Assembly (NCBI GenBank): GCA_021604825.1
Contig: BQJS01000023.1
Location: 1 to 35,188 of the forward strand
Origin: Phycisphaerae bacterium
GTDB taxonomy: Bacteria > Planctomycetota > Phycisphaerae > UBA1845
Reading direction: 5' to 3'
Length of the DNA stretch: 35,188 nucleotides
In this document: piece after piece, positions 17,292 to 25,273 of the stretch
Layout: the number at the start of each line of letters is the position of its first letter
Position numbering within the stretch: position 1 is the stretch's first letter
Translations under genes and position numbers: made by a program
Notes under the pieces: model-generated
Databases searched by the model: none
What the model was told of the DNA's origin: nothing
Seen by the model: only the letters and a program-made list of their open reading frames with translations

Positions 17292-18717
17292 TCTGATTCG
17301 CGAAGTCGTGCAGATCAATATCACCGTCATTATCGAAATCGTACTCGCCGCAGGTTGACGGCTGGTTGGCTCCTGGTCCATCCAGGCAGGCCAGAAAACA
17401 CTTCGACCGTTCCTCAGCGAGCAGGTCCACACAGATCGGAACGAATCGAAACGATTCGAGTTCAACTTCCTGATTTTGACCGTCACTGGGCGGTCCGTTG
17501 AGTTGCCATAGATTGATATGCACGCGCGGTTGTTCCGGGCGAGGAAGGTGAGGCCCCGAATTGATCCACGAAGCGATTAATGTACTGGGTGATTCATCGG
17601 AGGGGCCACCGCGCCACGCCCGCGCTTCGATCCGATCGGGCAGCCATCGCAAGGCGTAACTAATCCGCTCGCCCTTGGCATAGTTGATGTCGAATCGCGA
17701 GATGTTGCCCGCCGCATCGAAGGGCTGGACGACGAATTGAGCCACATCGTCGGCAGGGATCCCCCACCGACTTATCTCAACGTCGATCTCGTTGTGCAGG
17801 TTCCACGGATTCGCCGGGTCGTAGCAAGTCGGATACTGCCAGAGGAAAAGGCCCAAGACCACGTTCGCCGGGAGTAGATCCAACTGTCCCACAGAAGTGA
17901 AGATGTAATCTCCGTAACTGAGATGGTCCTCGAGAGTAACTTCAGAACTGAACCAGTTTCCACCGACGTTCTTGATCGTCATGTGCAACTTATCGTTCGC
18001 GTCAACCCACACATGAGAGGGGCCATCACCAAACAAATTTGGACCCGGACCATGAACCCCTGGCCCCTTCACGCGCCAATTGTAGCCCGCAAAACTGACC
18101 ACCCTCCCACCAGTGAAATCTGACCACTGCTGATCGTAACGCGACGGTGGACCGACCCGGTCGAACTCAATCAAGTCATAGAAAACTGTGCCAGTTTCTT
18201 GCGCCGGGCTTTGCGAAAACGCAAGGTGAAGGTGTGCGGCTACCGTCCCCCCCGGTGCGGGGAGAGTCGTGAAGGAGAATACCTTCCAGGTGTCGGTCAG
18301 GTCAGCCGGCATTAGCACATCGTGCGACTCAACACTGATGACGTTTCCGCCACCGTTGCGCCATTCGACTTGGACAACACCTTTCGCGTTGCCATTCAAT
18401 GGATCGAGTGAGGAATGCAAGACGCGACCGGCGACTTCCCAACTTTCCCCCGATGTCGTGTCGAGCCGCTGCCAGAATGCGGACACATCGAAATCACCGG
18501 TGTTTGGACCGGTGACCGCAGCCGACCGACTACCGTGGACAATTGGGCTCCCGGTGCCCGCGAGGTTTCCGATCTGATTCCACGCGGCAAACACGGGGGC
18601 ACCATTGTCTGCGAGTTCGAAACTCGGATTCGCAAGCTGACACTGCCCATTCGCTTGCTGAATGGTTGCCAGAAGGACACTCAAGCCCCACGAGATGACC
18701 AGTGCTGAATGGCTCAT
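17275..18717 (-). CDS. Secreted GH16-like protein with N-terminal beta-sandwich and short dockerin-type tail
   Basis: A 480-residue exported protein. The start at 18717 is chosen over upstream codons because GGAGGAG lies 4 nt before it and the signal peptide (MSHSALVISWGLSVLLATIQ, cut near QANG) begins there. Residues about 25-188 form a carbohydrate-binding-like beta-sandwich. Residues about 195-428 look like a GH16/concanavalin-type lectin-glucanase fold, with the catalytic motif HNEIDVEIS: Glu310, Asp312 and Glu314 match the unbulged ExDxE form. The end (about 438-478) carries one Asp/Gly calcium loop (DFDNDGDIDLHDF). Overall similarity to textbook GH16 enzymes is lower than in the protein at 5977-8304, so the exact substrate is open. 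It converges on the GH3 gene and overlaps it by 17 nt. Confidence 0.85.
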   Translation of the reverse strand: MSHSALVISWGLSVLLATIQQANGQCQLANPSFELADNGAPVFAAWNQIGNLAGTGSPIVHGSRSAAVTGPNTGDFDVSAFWQRLDTTSGESWEVAGRVLHSSLDPLNGNAKGVVQVEWRNGGGNVISVESHDVLMPADLTDTWKVFSFTTLPAPGGTVAAHLHLAFSQSPAQETGTVFYDLIEFDRVGPPSRYDQQWSDFTGGRVVSFAGYNWRVKGPGVHGPGPNLFGDGPSHVWVDANDKLHMTIKNVGGNWFSSEVTLEDHLSYGDYIFTSVGQLDLLPANVVLGLFLWQYPTCYDPANPWNLHNEIDVEISRWGIPADDVAQFVVQPFDAAGNISRFDINYAKGERISYALRWLPDRIEARAWRGGPSDESPSTLIASWINSGPHLPRPEQPRVHINLWQLNGPPSDGQNQEVELESFRFVPICVDLLAEERSKCFLACLDGPGANQPSTCGEYDFDNDGDIDLHDFANQINQLR

Positions 18718-19510
18718 TTTCTCCTCCGCCGCTCGACTTACCCAAGATGAGTTTCTCATTATAACCTTCGACCCAATGGACAAGATAGATGCAAACAGAG
18801 CCCACAATTGTTTCGAATGTGTATCCATGGGTCCCGTGAACGTTAAGTGCTGGGGCTGCTGGCCTGAAAAAACCGACTTGCAGCACGCGGAGCAAGAACG
18901 CGACGATGCCGCGGGCCAAGTTTCTGACAGATTTGAACTCTGTCGGGAGGGCGAGGGAGGACATCATTCGGCAATTCCGAGATGCGAATTTTGAGCGTTG
19001 GTGAACTCCCGCGATTGAGACTCGTCGAATCGCGGAGGACCTAGTCCACGACGGTCGTGGCATGGCGACGGCGGCCATACGAATGCCCTTGGACTAACAT
19101 AGGCACTGATATCAATACAGTGAGGAAGATCAGAATGAGCTGTCATTATTGCGAGTTGGTCAGCAATGGCGAGGAAAGAATGTCATTCCAAGAAACGTCC
19201 TGGAGTTGCGACAACTTGGCCCGTTAACAACTTCAATTGTCGACGCCAAAGAGAAAGCCGTCGCTTATTCTCAAATGTGTGTTTCGTGCAACTTTGAGGA
19301 CGCAAAGTTGCTGGTGGCACACATCCGAAAAACCTGTCTGCGACAGCACGATCGCGACAATTCTTGTTAGTTTGATTCGTGATTCCACTAACGGCTGATT
19401 CCTGCGGATCGCCTGTCATGGCGACGCCGAGCTTCTACCGATCAGAATGCGAAAATTACCGGCCTTCTTTGATTAACTGTTGCCCCTCTGCGTTCCAGTG
19501 AGGACCGGAC

Positions 19511-19523
19511 GACGTCCAGCTTG
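19511..19523 (+). repeat. 13-bp direct repeat, copy 1 (GACGTCCAGCTTG)
   Basis: Identical to the copy at 19697-19709, 186 bp away, inside the gene-poor stretch. It could be an attachment-site duplication or a remnant; a chance match is possible. Confidence 0.4.
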
Positions 19524-19696
19524 GGAATTCGTTTGTCGGCTTGCAAGCTACTACGAGTACAGGACTTACATGCGTTTCTTGAGTTGATAACGAGGATTCA
19601 CAGTCAATGACAAATCGGTAGACAGTCAAGAACAAGTGGCCAACACGTGGCGACTGACCCACTCTTGACCCACTATTTGCAGCGAAACGCAGCAAT

Positions 19697-19709
19697 GACG
19701 TCCAGCTTG
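19697..19709 (+). repeat. 13-bp direct repeat, copy 2 (GACGTCCAGCTTG)
   Basis: Second copy of the 13-mer at 19511-19523. It lies about 40 nt before a tRNA T-arm-like sequence, which is why an integration scar comes to mind. Confidence 0.4.
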
Positions 19710-20843
19710 TAAGCCGTGACGTCTTTGCACTCGGCAGACTTGCGGGTGGGAAGAGGAGGGATTCGAGCCCAACAGAACTCCGCTTGGCCAGCTGAGGCGT
19801 GCAAGCAGATCAGTGTTGTTGAGCAAGCATTCTAGTCGCTGGCGGAAGGAATATGGCGGTTTGAAGTTGGACCGAGCCAAGCAATTCAAGCACCTTGAGC
19901 AAAAGGTCGTCCACCAGCTTGCTTGACAGGTCAAAAAATGCAGTCCAACAATGGTTAGCTGGAAGTGGATTCCGAATTCTGCAATCGATTTGTGGATGTC
20001 GAACATTGCCCCCTGGCTTCCTCGCGCATACCCTCCGCTGGGCTTTGAACTGGCGCAGTTGCCAGTTTTCTGGAAACCATCGTGATAGAGTTAGCCAAAT
20101 TTCTGGCAGGCGTTCGCTTGCCCCGCATTTCGTTTGCGCGATTCCTGCTGTTTCTGATGGTGTCTATGGGCACGGCGGCGTCGAATGTAATCGAGCCATT
20201 TAGCTTCAATCCTGTAAGTGAGTCTTCCGAGTCCTCGCCTATAGAGAGCGAGTCCAATGCAAATTTCGTTCGAACGCGTCAACGCATTTCTTGCAGGGTA
20301 ACCTCACGTCGTACGACGCATCTCCGCCGTTCCATGCAGGTCTGTCACTCCCCAAAGACTCGCTTTACCTTCTTCTCGGGTTTTGCACTAAAACCGTGCG
20401 AATTTGTCAATCGTAACGGCTTCGGCGGCCCGATTCTCACATAACCCTCCACTCAGTCGCTGGAGATTCTGTTCAACTGATAGACGCTAAGCAGTCGCAT
20501 TCCGTTCATTTTATTTCTCATCACCCGCCATCCTGAAGTGGTGCGGACTCATTGATCATTACTTGCGCGGCCCGGTGGCGGGCCTCGCCAACCCCGAGTC
20601 AACTAAGGGGCTCGATCACGCCGCAAGACAGCTTCACAACCTAATCAGTTGCCCATTCATTAAGAGAAAAATCGCACCCGGAACCTGAATCTAGATGAAC
20701 CGGTGTTTGTTCTAGAGACCAGGGAAACAAGCGTGCATAAGAGAATTGGCAATACATTTGTGACCATTGCGAGCAACGAAGAATAGGTCCATCGGGACTT
20801 ATGTACGGCCCTGATTTTCTAGCGAATGAGAATAGGATTTGGA

Positions 20844-22502
20844 ATGCAAGACATCATCACAAATAAGAAATCGGGCGAACCACATGATAACAGCACCGTA
20901 ATTTCAAGAGAACATTGGAAAAAGGATATCTTAGCTTCGGGGGTCGTGTTCCTTGTAGCGCTGCCACTCTGCATGGGTATTGCCGTTGCGTGCGGGGCCC
21001 CTGTGATGACTGGGATCATCACCGGGATCGTTGGCGGCGTTATCGTCGGGTCAATGTCGGGTTGTCCGTTGCAAGTCAGCGGACCGGCCGCAGGATTGAT
21101 CGTCGTCGTGGCAGAGATCATCAGCCAACACGGCTTCGCAGGCTTGGGAATGACCGTATTCCTCGCCGGCGTAATTCAAATGTTGGCTGGTCTTCTAAAA
21201 TTGGGGCAGGTGTTTCGAGCAGTTGCGCCCGCGGTCATTCATGGCATGCTGGCTGGCATCGGTGTTCTTATATTCGCAAGCCAGTCTCACATGATGGTAG
21301 ACGATGTTCCCGGAAGTAGCGGGTTGACGAATCTAATTACGATTCCTCTCGCCATTTGGAAAGGACTCAATCCTGGCGAGGGCACGGTCCATCATTGGGC
21401 GGCGATTGTTGGCGTTCTTACGATCGTCACGATCGTTTTTTGGAAAACATTGGCACCGAAACGAATCAAGTTTATTCCTGCGCCGTTGGTTGCGATTGTT
21501 CTCTCTTCGGTTGCGGCGTGTGTGTTCGGTTTGCCAATTCGGTACATCGACATGTCGGATCGCCTGTGGGAAGCCGCAACTTATCCAACCATGTCGAGCC
21601 TCCAGTCCTTGTTCAGTGCTCCGATTCTGATCGGTGGACTGACGATTGCGTTAGTGGCAAGCGCTGAAACCCTGCTTTGCGCTACGGCAGTGGACAAATT
21701 GCAGACCGGGAGCCGGACAAACTACGACAAGGAACTGCGCTCTCAGGGTGTGGGGAATATGATTTGCGGCTTGCTTGGATCGTTGCCGATGACGGGCGTC
21801 ATTGTGCGTAGCAGCGCCAACGTTCAAGCTGGCGCTCGGACACGACTTTCTGCTGTCCTGCATGGCCTCTGGTTGCTTGTGTTTGTGGCGATGCTGCCGG
21901 GACTACTGAGCTTGGTACCAACATCCGCGCTGGCGGCAATCCTTGTGTTTACAGGGTACAAACTGGTTAGCATCAATGCGATCAAGGAACTCCACAAATA
22001 TGGCAAGAGTGAAGTTGCAATCTATATCGTCACGCTGGGCACGATAATCACTTTTGATCTTCTAAGTGGCGTCATGGCAGGGATCACCCTTTCTGTCGCC
22101 AAACTTATTTACATATTCTCGCGGCTGAACGTGCGAGTGGAGCTTAACCGTGATCAGAATCGCACTGTCATGTATCTTGACGGGGCTGCGACATTTCTTC
22201 GTTTGCCGAGACTCGCAACGGCATTAGAGCATGTGCCTCCTGACACCGAATTGCACGTCCATTTCGAAAACCTCGCATATATCGATCATGCTTGTTTGGA
22301 TTTGCTTATTAACTGGGAAAGGCAACATATAAGTACGGGAGGTCAACTCGTCATTGACTGGGAATCACTAGTGGCCAGATTTCATGAGACGCGCCAGCCA
22401 ACCATGCGGGAAAAAGACTCAAGGGGAACAACGAAGGATCTGCACTTCGAAGCCGAGGCCGATGATGAACCTCGGCTTGAGATCGAGAGTGTGAAATTGT
22501 GA
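20844..22502 (+). CDS. SulP-family anion transporter with C-terminal STAS domain
   Basis: A 552-residue SulP (SLC26-type) membrane transporter, moving sulfate, bicarbonate or another anion; which one cannot be told from sequence. The N-terminal part has the family run WKKDILASGVVFLVALPLCM followed by GAPVMTGIITGIVGG and PLQVSGPAAG, then about ten more hydrophobic segments. A cytoplasmic STAS domain occupies about 435-500 (LHVHFENLAYIDHACLDLL). The ATG at 20844 is preferred over 20826 because AGGA lies 6 nt before it. Nearby MpsC-like genes, linked elsewhere to bicarbonate supply, make bicarbonate an attractive substrate; this is inference. The first gene after the gene-poor stretch. Confidence 0.93.
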   Translation: MQDIITNKKSGEPHDNSTVISREHWKKDILASGVVFLVALPLCMGIAVACGAPVMTGIITGIVGGVIVGSMSGCPLQVSGPAAGLIVVVAEIISQHGFAGLGMTVFLAGVIQMLAGLLKLGQVFRAVAPAVIHGMLAGIGVLIFASQSHMMVDDVPGSSGLTNLITIPLAIWKGLNPGEGTVHHWAAIVGVLTIVTIVFWKTLAPKRIKFIPAPLVAIVLSSVAACVFGLPIRYIDMSDRLWEAATYPTMSSLQSLFSAPILIGGLTIALVASAETLLCATAVDKLQTGSRTNYDKELRSQGVGNMICGLLGSLPMTGVIVRSSANVQAGARTRLSAVLHGLWLLVFVAMLPGLLSLVPTSALAAILVFTGYKLVSINAIKELHKYGKSEVAIYIVTLGTIITFDLLSGVMAGITLSVAKLIYIFSRLNVRVELNRDQNRTVMYLDGAATFLRLPRLATALEHVPPDTELHVHFENLAYIDHACLDLLINWERQHISTGGQLVIDWESLVARFHETRQPTMREKDSRGTTKDLHFEAEADDEPRLEIESVKL

Positions 22503-23094
22503 GCAAAAGGGACGAAAGAATTACTCGACGCAGACGATCGAAATTTTCACGGAGTGCCGATGTATGGCACTGCGCCGAATATTCAGAGCAGCTGCTCGAT
22601 CGCCACGAACACGGGTTGTCTGGAAACCCAATTAAAAGGCCCAAAAAGCAACACGACTACGGCGCTGGCGAAGGCCTTGTGCTCCCAAACCGAAGCGATA
22701 AGTCGTTCCTGTCGACATTGCAGCCGGAACGCCCAAAGGAGGTGTCATGGAATTTGAACAGCTCAGTGAAACCAGCCTGAAGAAACCCGAAAACTGCCAA
22801 GCCTGTATCACAATGGCTGGCGATTTTCACACGCAAGTGCCCTTACAGATCAACAACAATTCCGGCTTTGCACCGGTTGCCCTTTACTGATCGCTGACAG
22901 ATCACTTAAAGTAAATTGAGCCTCTCGTCGCTACAAAATACAATAAAGCGCCGTTAGCAGTATTTTGAAGAGCCAGCGTTTATACGGCCTATTTAGTTGC
23001 AATCGATTTGTTCGGGGAAGATTCTGTGGCAACCGAGCCTGGGGAATCGTGATGCGTCATGCGGTCCAACGCGCCTTAGTGCCCCACTTGTACG
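22503..23094. other. Intergenic stretch after SulP, with one possible small gene
   Basis: Apart from a 47-codon frame at 22747-22890 with a strong ribosome binding site, I see no gene with recognisable features. A 93-codon frame from a GTG at 22499 overlaps the SulP stop as GTGA but has no family likeness. The section 22891-23094 holds nothing I can name. Confidence 0.5.
22747..22890 (+). CDS. Possible small protein (47 residues)
   Basis: An ATG at 22747 follows AAAGGAGG (22735-22742) with a 4-nt gap, one of the strongest ribosome binding sites in the window. The frame encodes 47 residues starting MEFEQLSETSLKKPENCQAC and ending GFAPVALY, with one Cys-x2-Cys pair (CQAC). No hydrophobic helix and no family I recognise. 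It lies 244 nt after SulP on the same strand. The binding site is the main evidence, so this stays tentative. Confidence 0.4.
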   Translation: MEFEQLSETSLKKPENCQACITMAGDFHTQVPLQINNNSGFAPVALY

Positions 23095-23475
23095 TTACTT
23101 GGGCTTTTTGTCGCGGAAAATCGGTGATCTTGCAAGCGTAAAGAGCACGACTTCTTCGCCGGTGATCGTGCTGATGTCGTGGTGGAGACTGACGACCTCA
23201 ACGCCCGTTACTTCTTGAACCAATTCTTCCAACACCGGCCGCGCAGTTTCGACCAATTGTGTCCTGACCTGTTTCAGCAGGGTCCGTCCTTTTTCACTCT
23301 TGGGCGACCCGGCCAATTGCTGTTCTGCTGCAGTCAACACGCCAATGAGTCTGACAACGAGAAGATCGTTGATCAAATGGGTATGGATGTCCTTCGGGCC
23401 ACGCCCCATGTAGTCCTGCTCAAAACGACGGAGTCCCTGACAGATTGCGGCTTCTAATTCACCCTGAGTCTTCAT
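23095..23475 (-). CDS. DUF2294 / MpsC-like protein (first of two)
   Basis: A 126-residue soluble protein matching the DUF2294 family, now called MpsC-like, by MKTQGELEAAICQGLRRFEQ, MGRGPKDIHTHLINDLLVVRL, GVLTAAEQQLA and the C-terminal TGVEVVSLHHDISTITGEEV. In staphylococci MpsC is encoded with MpsAB, a sodium-linked bicarbonate-concentrating system; the biochemical role of MpsC itself is unclear, and no MpsA or MpsB gene is present here. The ATG at 23475 is preferred over 23514 because GAGG lies 7 nt upstream and the family starts there. It stands alone on the minus strand, and a second diverged member lies at 24630-25097. Confidence 0.88.
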   Translation of the reverse strand: MKTQGELEAAICQGLRRFEQDYMGRGPKDIHTHLINDLLVVRLIGVLTAAEQQLAGSPKSEKGRTLLKQVRTQLVETARPVLEELVQEVTGVEVVSLHHDISTITGEEVVLFTLARSPIFRDKKPK

Positions 23476-23588
23476 AACAGGCCTCAATGCGATGCATACG
23501 GTTCTTAAACGCACATTTGTGAGACAACGAGTGCATCACCGCGATAGTGTTTGCGCAGAGTTGAGGACTTCCAGTCTGCGCGATTCAT

Positions 23589-23616
23589 TTGCCTATCTCA
23601 CAGGATGGGCTATACT
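23589..23616 (+). promoter_or_regulatory. Probable promoter of structured RNA copy 1
   Basis: TTGCCT (23589-23594) and TATACT (23611-23616) are spaced by 16 nt, close to a housekeeping sigma-factor promoter. Transcription would start near 23622, at the beginning of the conserved element. The second RNA copy has a comparable -10 box (TACAAT) at the same relative position. Confidence 0.5.
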
Positions 23617-23621
23617 ACTTC

Positions 23622-23789
23622 ATGATAGAGTCGACGCAATCGAATGCGTAACATGGGCTCTGGACGCGATAATCTGCGAATAATTCGGCTGACGATTTGA
23701 AGGACAACCCGGCTCAGCCCGGGGGGTCCGTTGACGAGTAAACCGATGTGGTTGAGTGCATTAATGCACCCGATCACGTCGGTTTTTTT
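23622..23789 (+). ncRNA. Structured RNA element, copy 1 (family not recognised)
   Basis: About 168 nt. The 5' part has a small hairpin ACGCA/TGCGT. The core helix pairs GGAC (23702-23705) with GTCC (23726-23729) and inside it CCCGG (23708-23712) with CCGGG (23719-23723). A linker GTTGACGAGTAA follows. The 3' helix pairs AACCGATGTG (23741-23750) with CACGTCGGTT (23775-23784) around an inner palindrome GTGCATTAATGCAC, and runs into seven T residues, so it is also a good intrinsic terminator. A second copy at 32345-32495 keeps every helix with different bases. It could be a free small RNA, or a leader controlling the gene at 23842. Confidence 0.7.
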
Positions 23790-23841
23790 GTGTCTATCGG
23801 AATCTTCGCCGTCCACTTGGAACTTTGAGAAAAGGGAAAAC

Positions 23842-24459
23842 ATGAACATCACAAGAAAAACCAGTTCGAACCTTAAGAGGATTTGTTTTGCTGCGGCCTC
23901 CATCGGACTATTTGCGATCGCATTGCCTGTCCTTGCACACTGTGGCAAATGCGCCGGCGACGGGTTGGCGCTCGCCGAATCGCTGAAGGCGGGGAAAGTG
24001 AGCCTTGCCGGTGCCACGACGTTGGCGGAGGAAACCACTAAAGGCATCGCAGTAAGAGCGATCACGCACAAAGATGAAAACGGCTCATTTGTCGAAGTGC
24101 ACTGCATGATAGAGGACAAGATCATGGCGGTGAGGGTGGACTGTACGACGGGCAAGGCAAGCGCACCGTCCGAAGTCACGGACCTTGAAGCCCACGCCAT
24201 GGCATCAATGACTGCGGCCGACGTTGACGCTGCCGCAGGAGGCACTTTGCTGGATGCGACTATCGAATCGAAGCTTGATGGCATCGCACAAGCGACCAAA
24301 GAAGGGGAACTCGACAACGCAGAAGAATCGCTTATTCGACTTGAAGAGAAGACCAATCTGTCTGAATCATTGCAGGCTAAGGTAAAGAGCGCGCGCAGTG
24401 CATTGGACGCAGCCAAGTCCGTTGCTGATGCAAAAGATGGCCTGCCTGAACTCCCATGA
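23842..24459 (+). CDS. Exported PepSY-like protein with N-terminal CxxC
   Basis: A 205-residue exported protein. Signal peptide about 1-32 (ending LPVLA), then HCGKCAGDG at the mature N-terminus: Cys34 and Cys37 could bind a metal or form a disulfide. Residues about 48-108 resemble a PepSY domain (KVSLAGATTLAEETTKGIAV ... IMAVRVDCTTGKA). Residues about 145-205 are a charged helix with heptad-like spacing. Such proteins are usually periplasmic and thought to bind or inhibit other proteins; function here is unknown. The ATG at 23842 has AAAGGG just upstream. It begins 53 nt after the structured RNA, so the RNA may lie in its leader, and a strong hairpin follows the gene at 24518-24550. Confidence 0.75.
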   Translation: MNITRKTSSNLKRICFAAASIGLFAIALPVLAHCGKCAGDGLALAESLKAGKVSLAGATTLAEETTKGIAVRAITHKDENGSFVEVHCMIEDKIMAVRVDCTTGKASAPSEVTDLEAHAMASMTAADVDAAAGGTLLDATIESKLDGIAQATKEGELDNAEESLIRLEEKTNLSESLQAKVKSARSALDAAKSVADAKDGLPELP

Positions 24460-24517
24460 GTAGGTCTGCAATACTCGCGAGGTCGAGAATTGAATTCGCG
24501 ATTGAAGTGCAATTCAC

Positions 24518-24550
24518 CTGCTCGCCGGAAGATTCATTTGCGGCGAGCAG
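24518..24550 (+). terminator. Hairpin after the PepSY-like gene, probable terminator
   Basis: CTGCTCGCCG (24518-24527) and CGGCGAGCAG (24541-24550) form a perfect 10-bp stem with a 13-nt loop. Only TTT follows, so termination may be incomplete. It lies 58 nt after the stop at 24459. Confidence 0.55.
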
Positions 24551-24629
24551 TTTAGGAGCGTGAATCGTGCACTACCGATGCAATTGCTTGCGGCGATGGC
24601 GATAGGCAAATTTGGAAAAGGCGATTCAA

Positions 24630-25097
24630 ATGGACAAGGCCAAACCAAATGTGGCGCAGCAAATCGCCGAAGCAGCCAGCGCGTTTGAGATCAAAAGGAC
24701 GGGCGTTGCGCCCCAATCGGTAAGCGTCGTACTCGGTGACAAGACGTTGGTGATCACGCTTCATGGAGTCTTGTCGAAAGCAGAAATGGCTCTCGCGAAA
24801 CAACCTGATGGCGTTGCACAGATTCGCGAATATCACCGCCAACTGTTTGCGAGCGCCTCAAAATCCTATTGCAAAAGCATCATGGAAATCTCAGGTGTGA
24901 GTGTGCGTGAGGCGACAACGGAGGTCGAGACGTCATCAGGAAATGTGGCTGGGGTCTTTGCAAGTGGTGCCATCGTACAGGTGTTCTTGCTTGCCAAGAG
25001 CGTCCCTTCGGATACATGGAGCGGTACTACTGCGGACCATTCGAAGGAGGAATCGAAGGATGGCAGATGCGATAACGAAGACGGCTCCAATTTGTGA
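24630..25097 (+). CDS. Diverged DUF2294 / MpsC-like protein (second of two)
   Basis: A 155-residue soluble protein. MDKAKPNVAQQIAEAASAFE, then a central block GVAPQSVSVVLGDKTLVITL, GVLSKAEMALAKQ and IMEISGVSVREATTEVE align by position with the DUF2294 pattern in the protein at 23095-23475, though identity is low and the signature GRGP is replaced by TGVAP. The acidic C-terminal tail (SKEESKDGRCDNEDG) is outside the family core. The ATG at 24630 is used because AAAAGG precedes it by about 10 nt. A second member so close suggests duplication and specialisation. A hairpin follows at 25199-25236. Confidence 0.65.
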   Translation: MDKAKPNVAQQIAEAASAFEIKRTGVAPQSVSVVLGDKTLVITLHGVLSKAEMALAKQPDGVAQIREYHRQLFASASKSYCKSIMEISGVSVREATTEVETSSGNVAGVFASGAIVQVFLLAKSVPSDTWSGTTADHSKEESKDGRCDNEDGSNL

Positions 25098-25198
25098 TTG
25101 ATGTTGTGGCTCAGAACGAGGAAGCCTCAGGAAGCCACCGCAGATGTGCGAATGGAAGTAAGACGTGCTTTCCGGGGGCATAGGAAGAAGCGCCACGG

Positions 25199-25236
25199 CC
25201 GACAGGTTCCGCATCTAGGGGGGCGGTTCCTGTCGG
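25199..25236 (+). terminator. Nested hairpin with T-rich tail, probable terminator
   Basis: CCGACAGG (25199-25206) pairs with CCTGTCGG (25229-25236); inside, CCGC pairs with GCGG across symmetric TT/TT internal loops. GTTTTGG follows. It separates the second MpsC-like gene from the HesB-like gene at 25274. Confidence 0.5.
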
Positions 25237-25273
25237 GTTTTGGTCGGAAAACTACCCGATTGAAAGTTGAACC

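Larger units (their letters stand above)
18718..20843. other. Gene-poor 2.1-kb stretch, possible remnant of a lost insertion
   Basis: I see no convincing gene. Open frames here are short, lack family motifs and occur on all frames. Notable items: a 13-bp direct repeat GACGTCCAGCTTG at 19511-19523 and 19697-19709; a sequence resembling the 3' half of a tRNA on the minus strand near 19748-19775; a GGCCCG/CGGGCC hairpin at 20569-20584. The right end must hold the promoter of the SulP gene. Confidence 0.6.
23476..23841. other. Non-coding region carrying a structured RNA element upstream of the PepSY-like gene
   Basis: The first part holds the divergent promoter of the MpsC-like gene. From 23589 there is a promoter-like pair of boxes and then a structured element that ends at about 23789, 53 nt before the ATG at 23842. 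Confidence 0.6.

Noticed and set aside
19135..19370. Two short frames with CxxC pairs (MSCHYC... and ...CVSC...)
   Set aside because: They lie in different frames, the first ends after 30 codons, and no zinc-binding family could be recognised even allowing a frameshift.
20082..20444. 120-codon plus-strand frame with a hydrophobic start
   Set aside because: The start looks like a weak membrane segment, but the rest is Ser/Arg-rich with no motif and there is no ribosome binding site; it lies in the gene-poor stretch.
22499..22780. 93-codon frame overlapping the SulP stop as GTGA
   Set aside because: The overlap suggests coupling, but the translation is Arg/Ser/Lys-rich without recognisable features, and the small frame at 22747 has a much better binding site.
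23610..24512. 300-codon minus-strand frame opposite the PepSY-like gene
   Set aside because: Low-complexity Ser/Ala-rich translation is a shadow of the plus-strand gene, which has a signal peptide, binding site and domain.
25126..25245. Possible third copy of the structured RNA (CCGGGGGC, GAAGAAG, GCCGACAGG, then a hairpin and T run)
   Set aside because: Some blocks appear in the same order, but the CCCGG/CCGGG core helix is missing. The hairpin is annotated as a terminator only.
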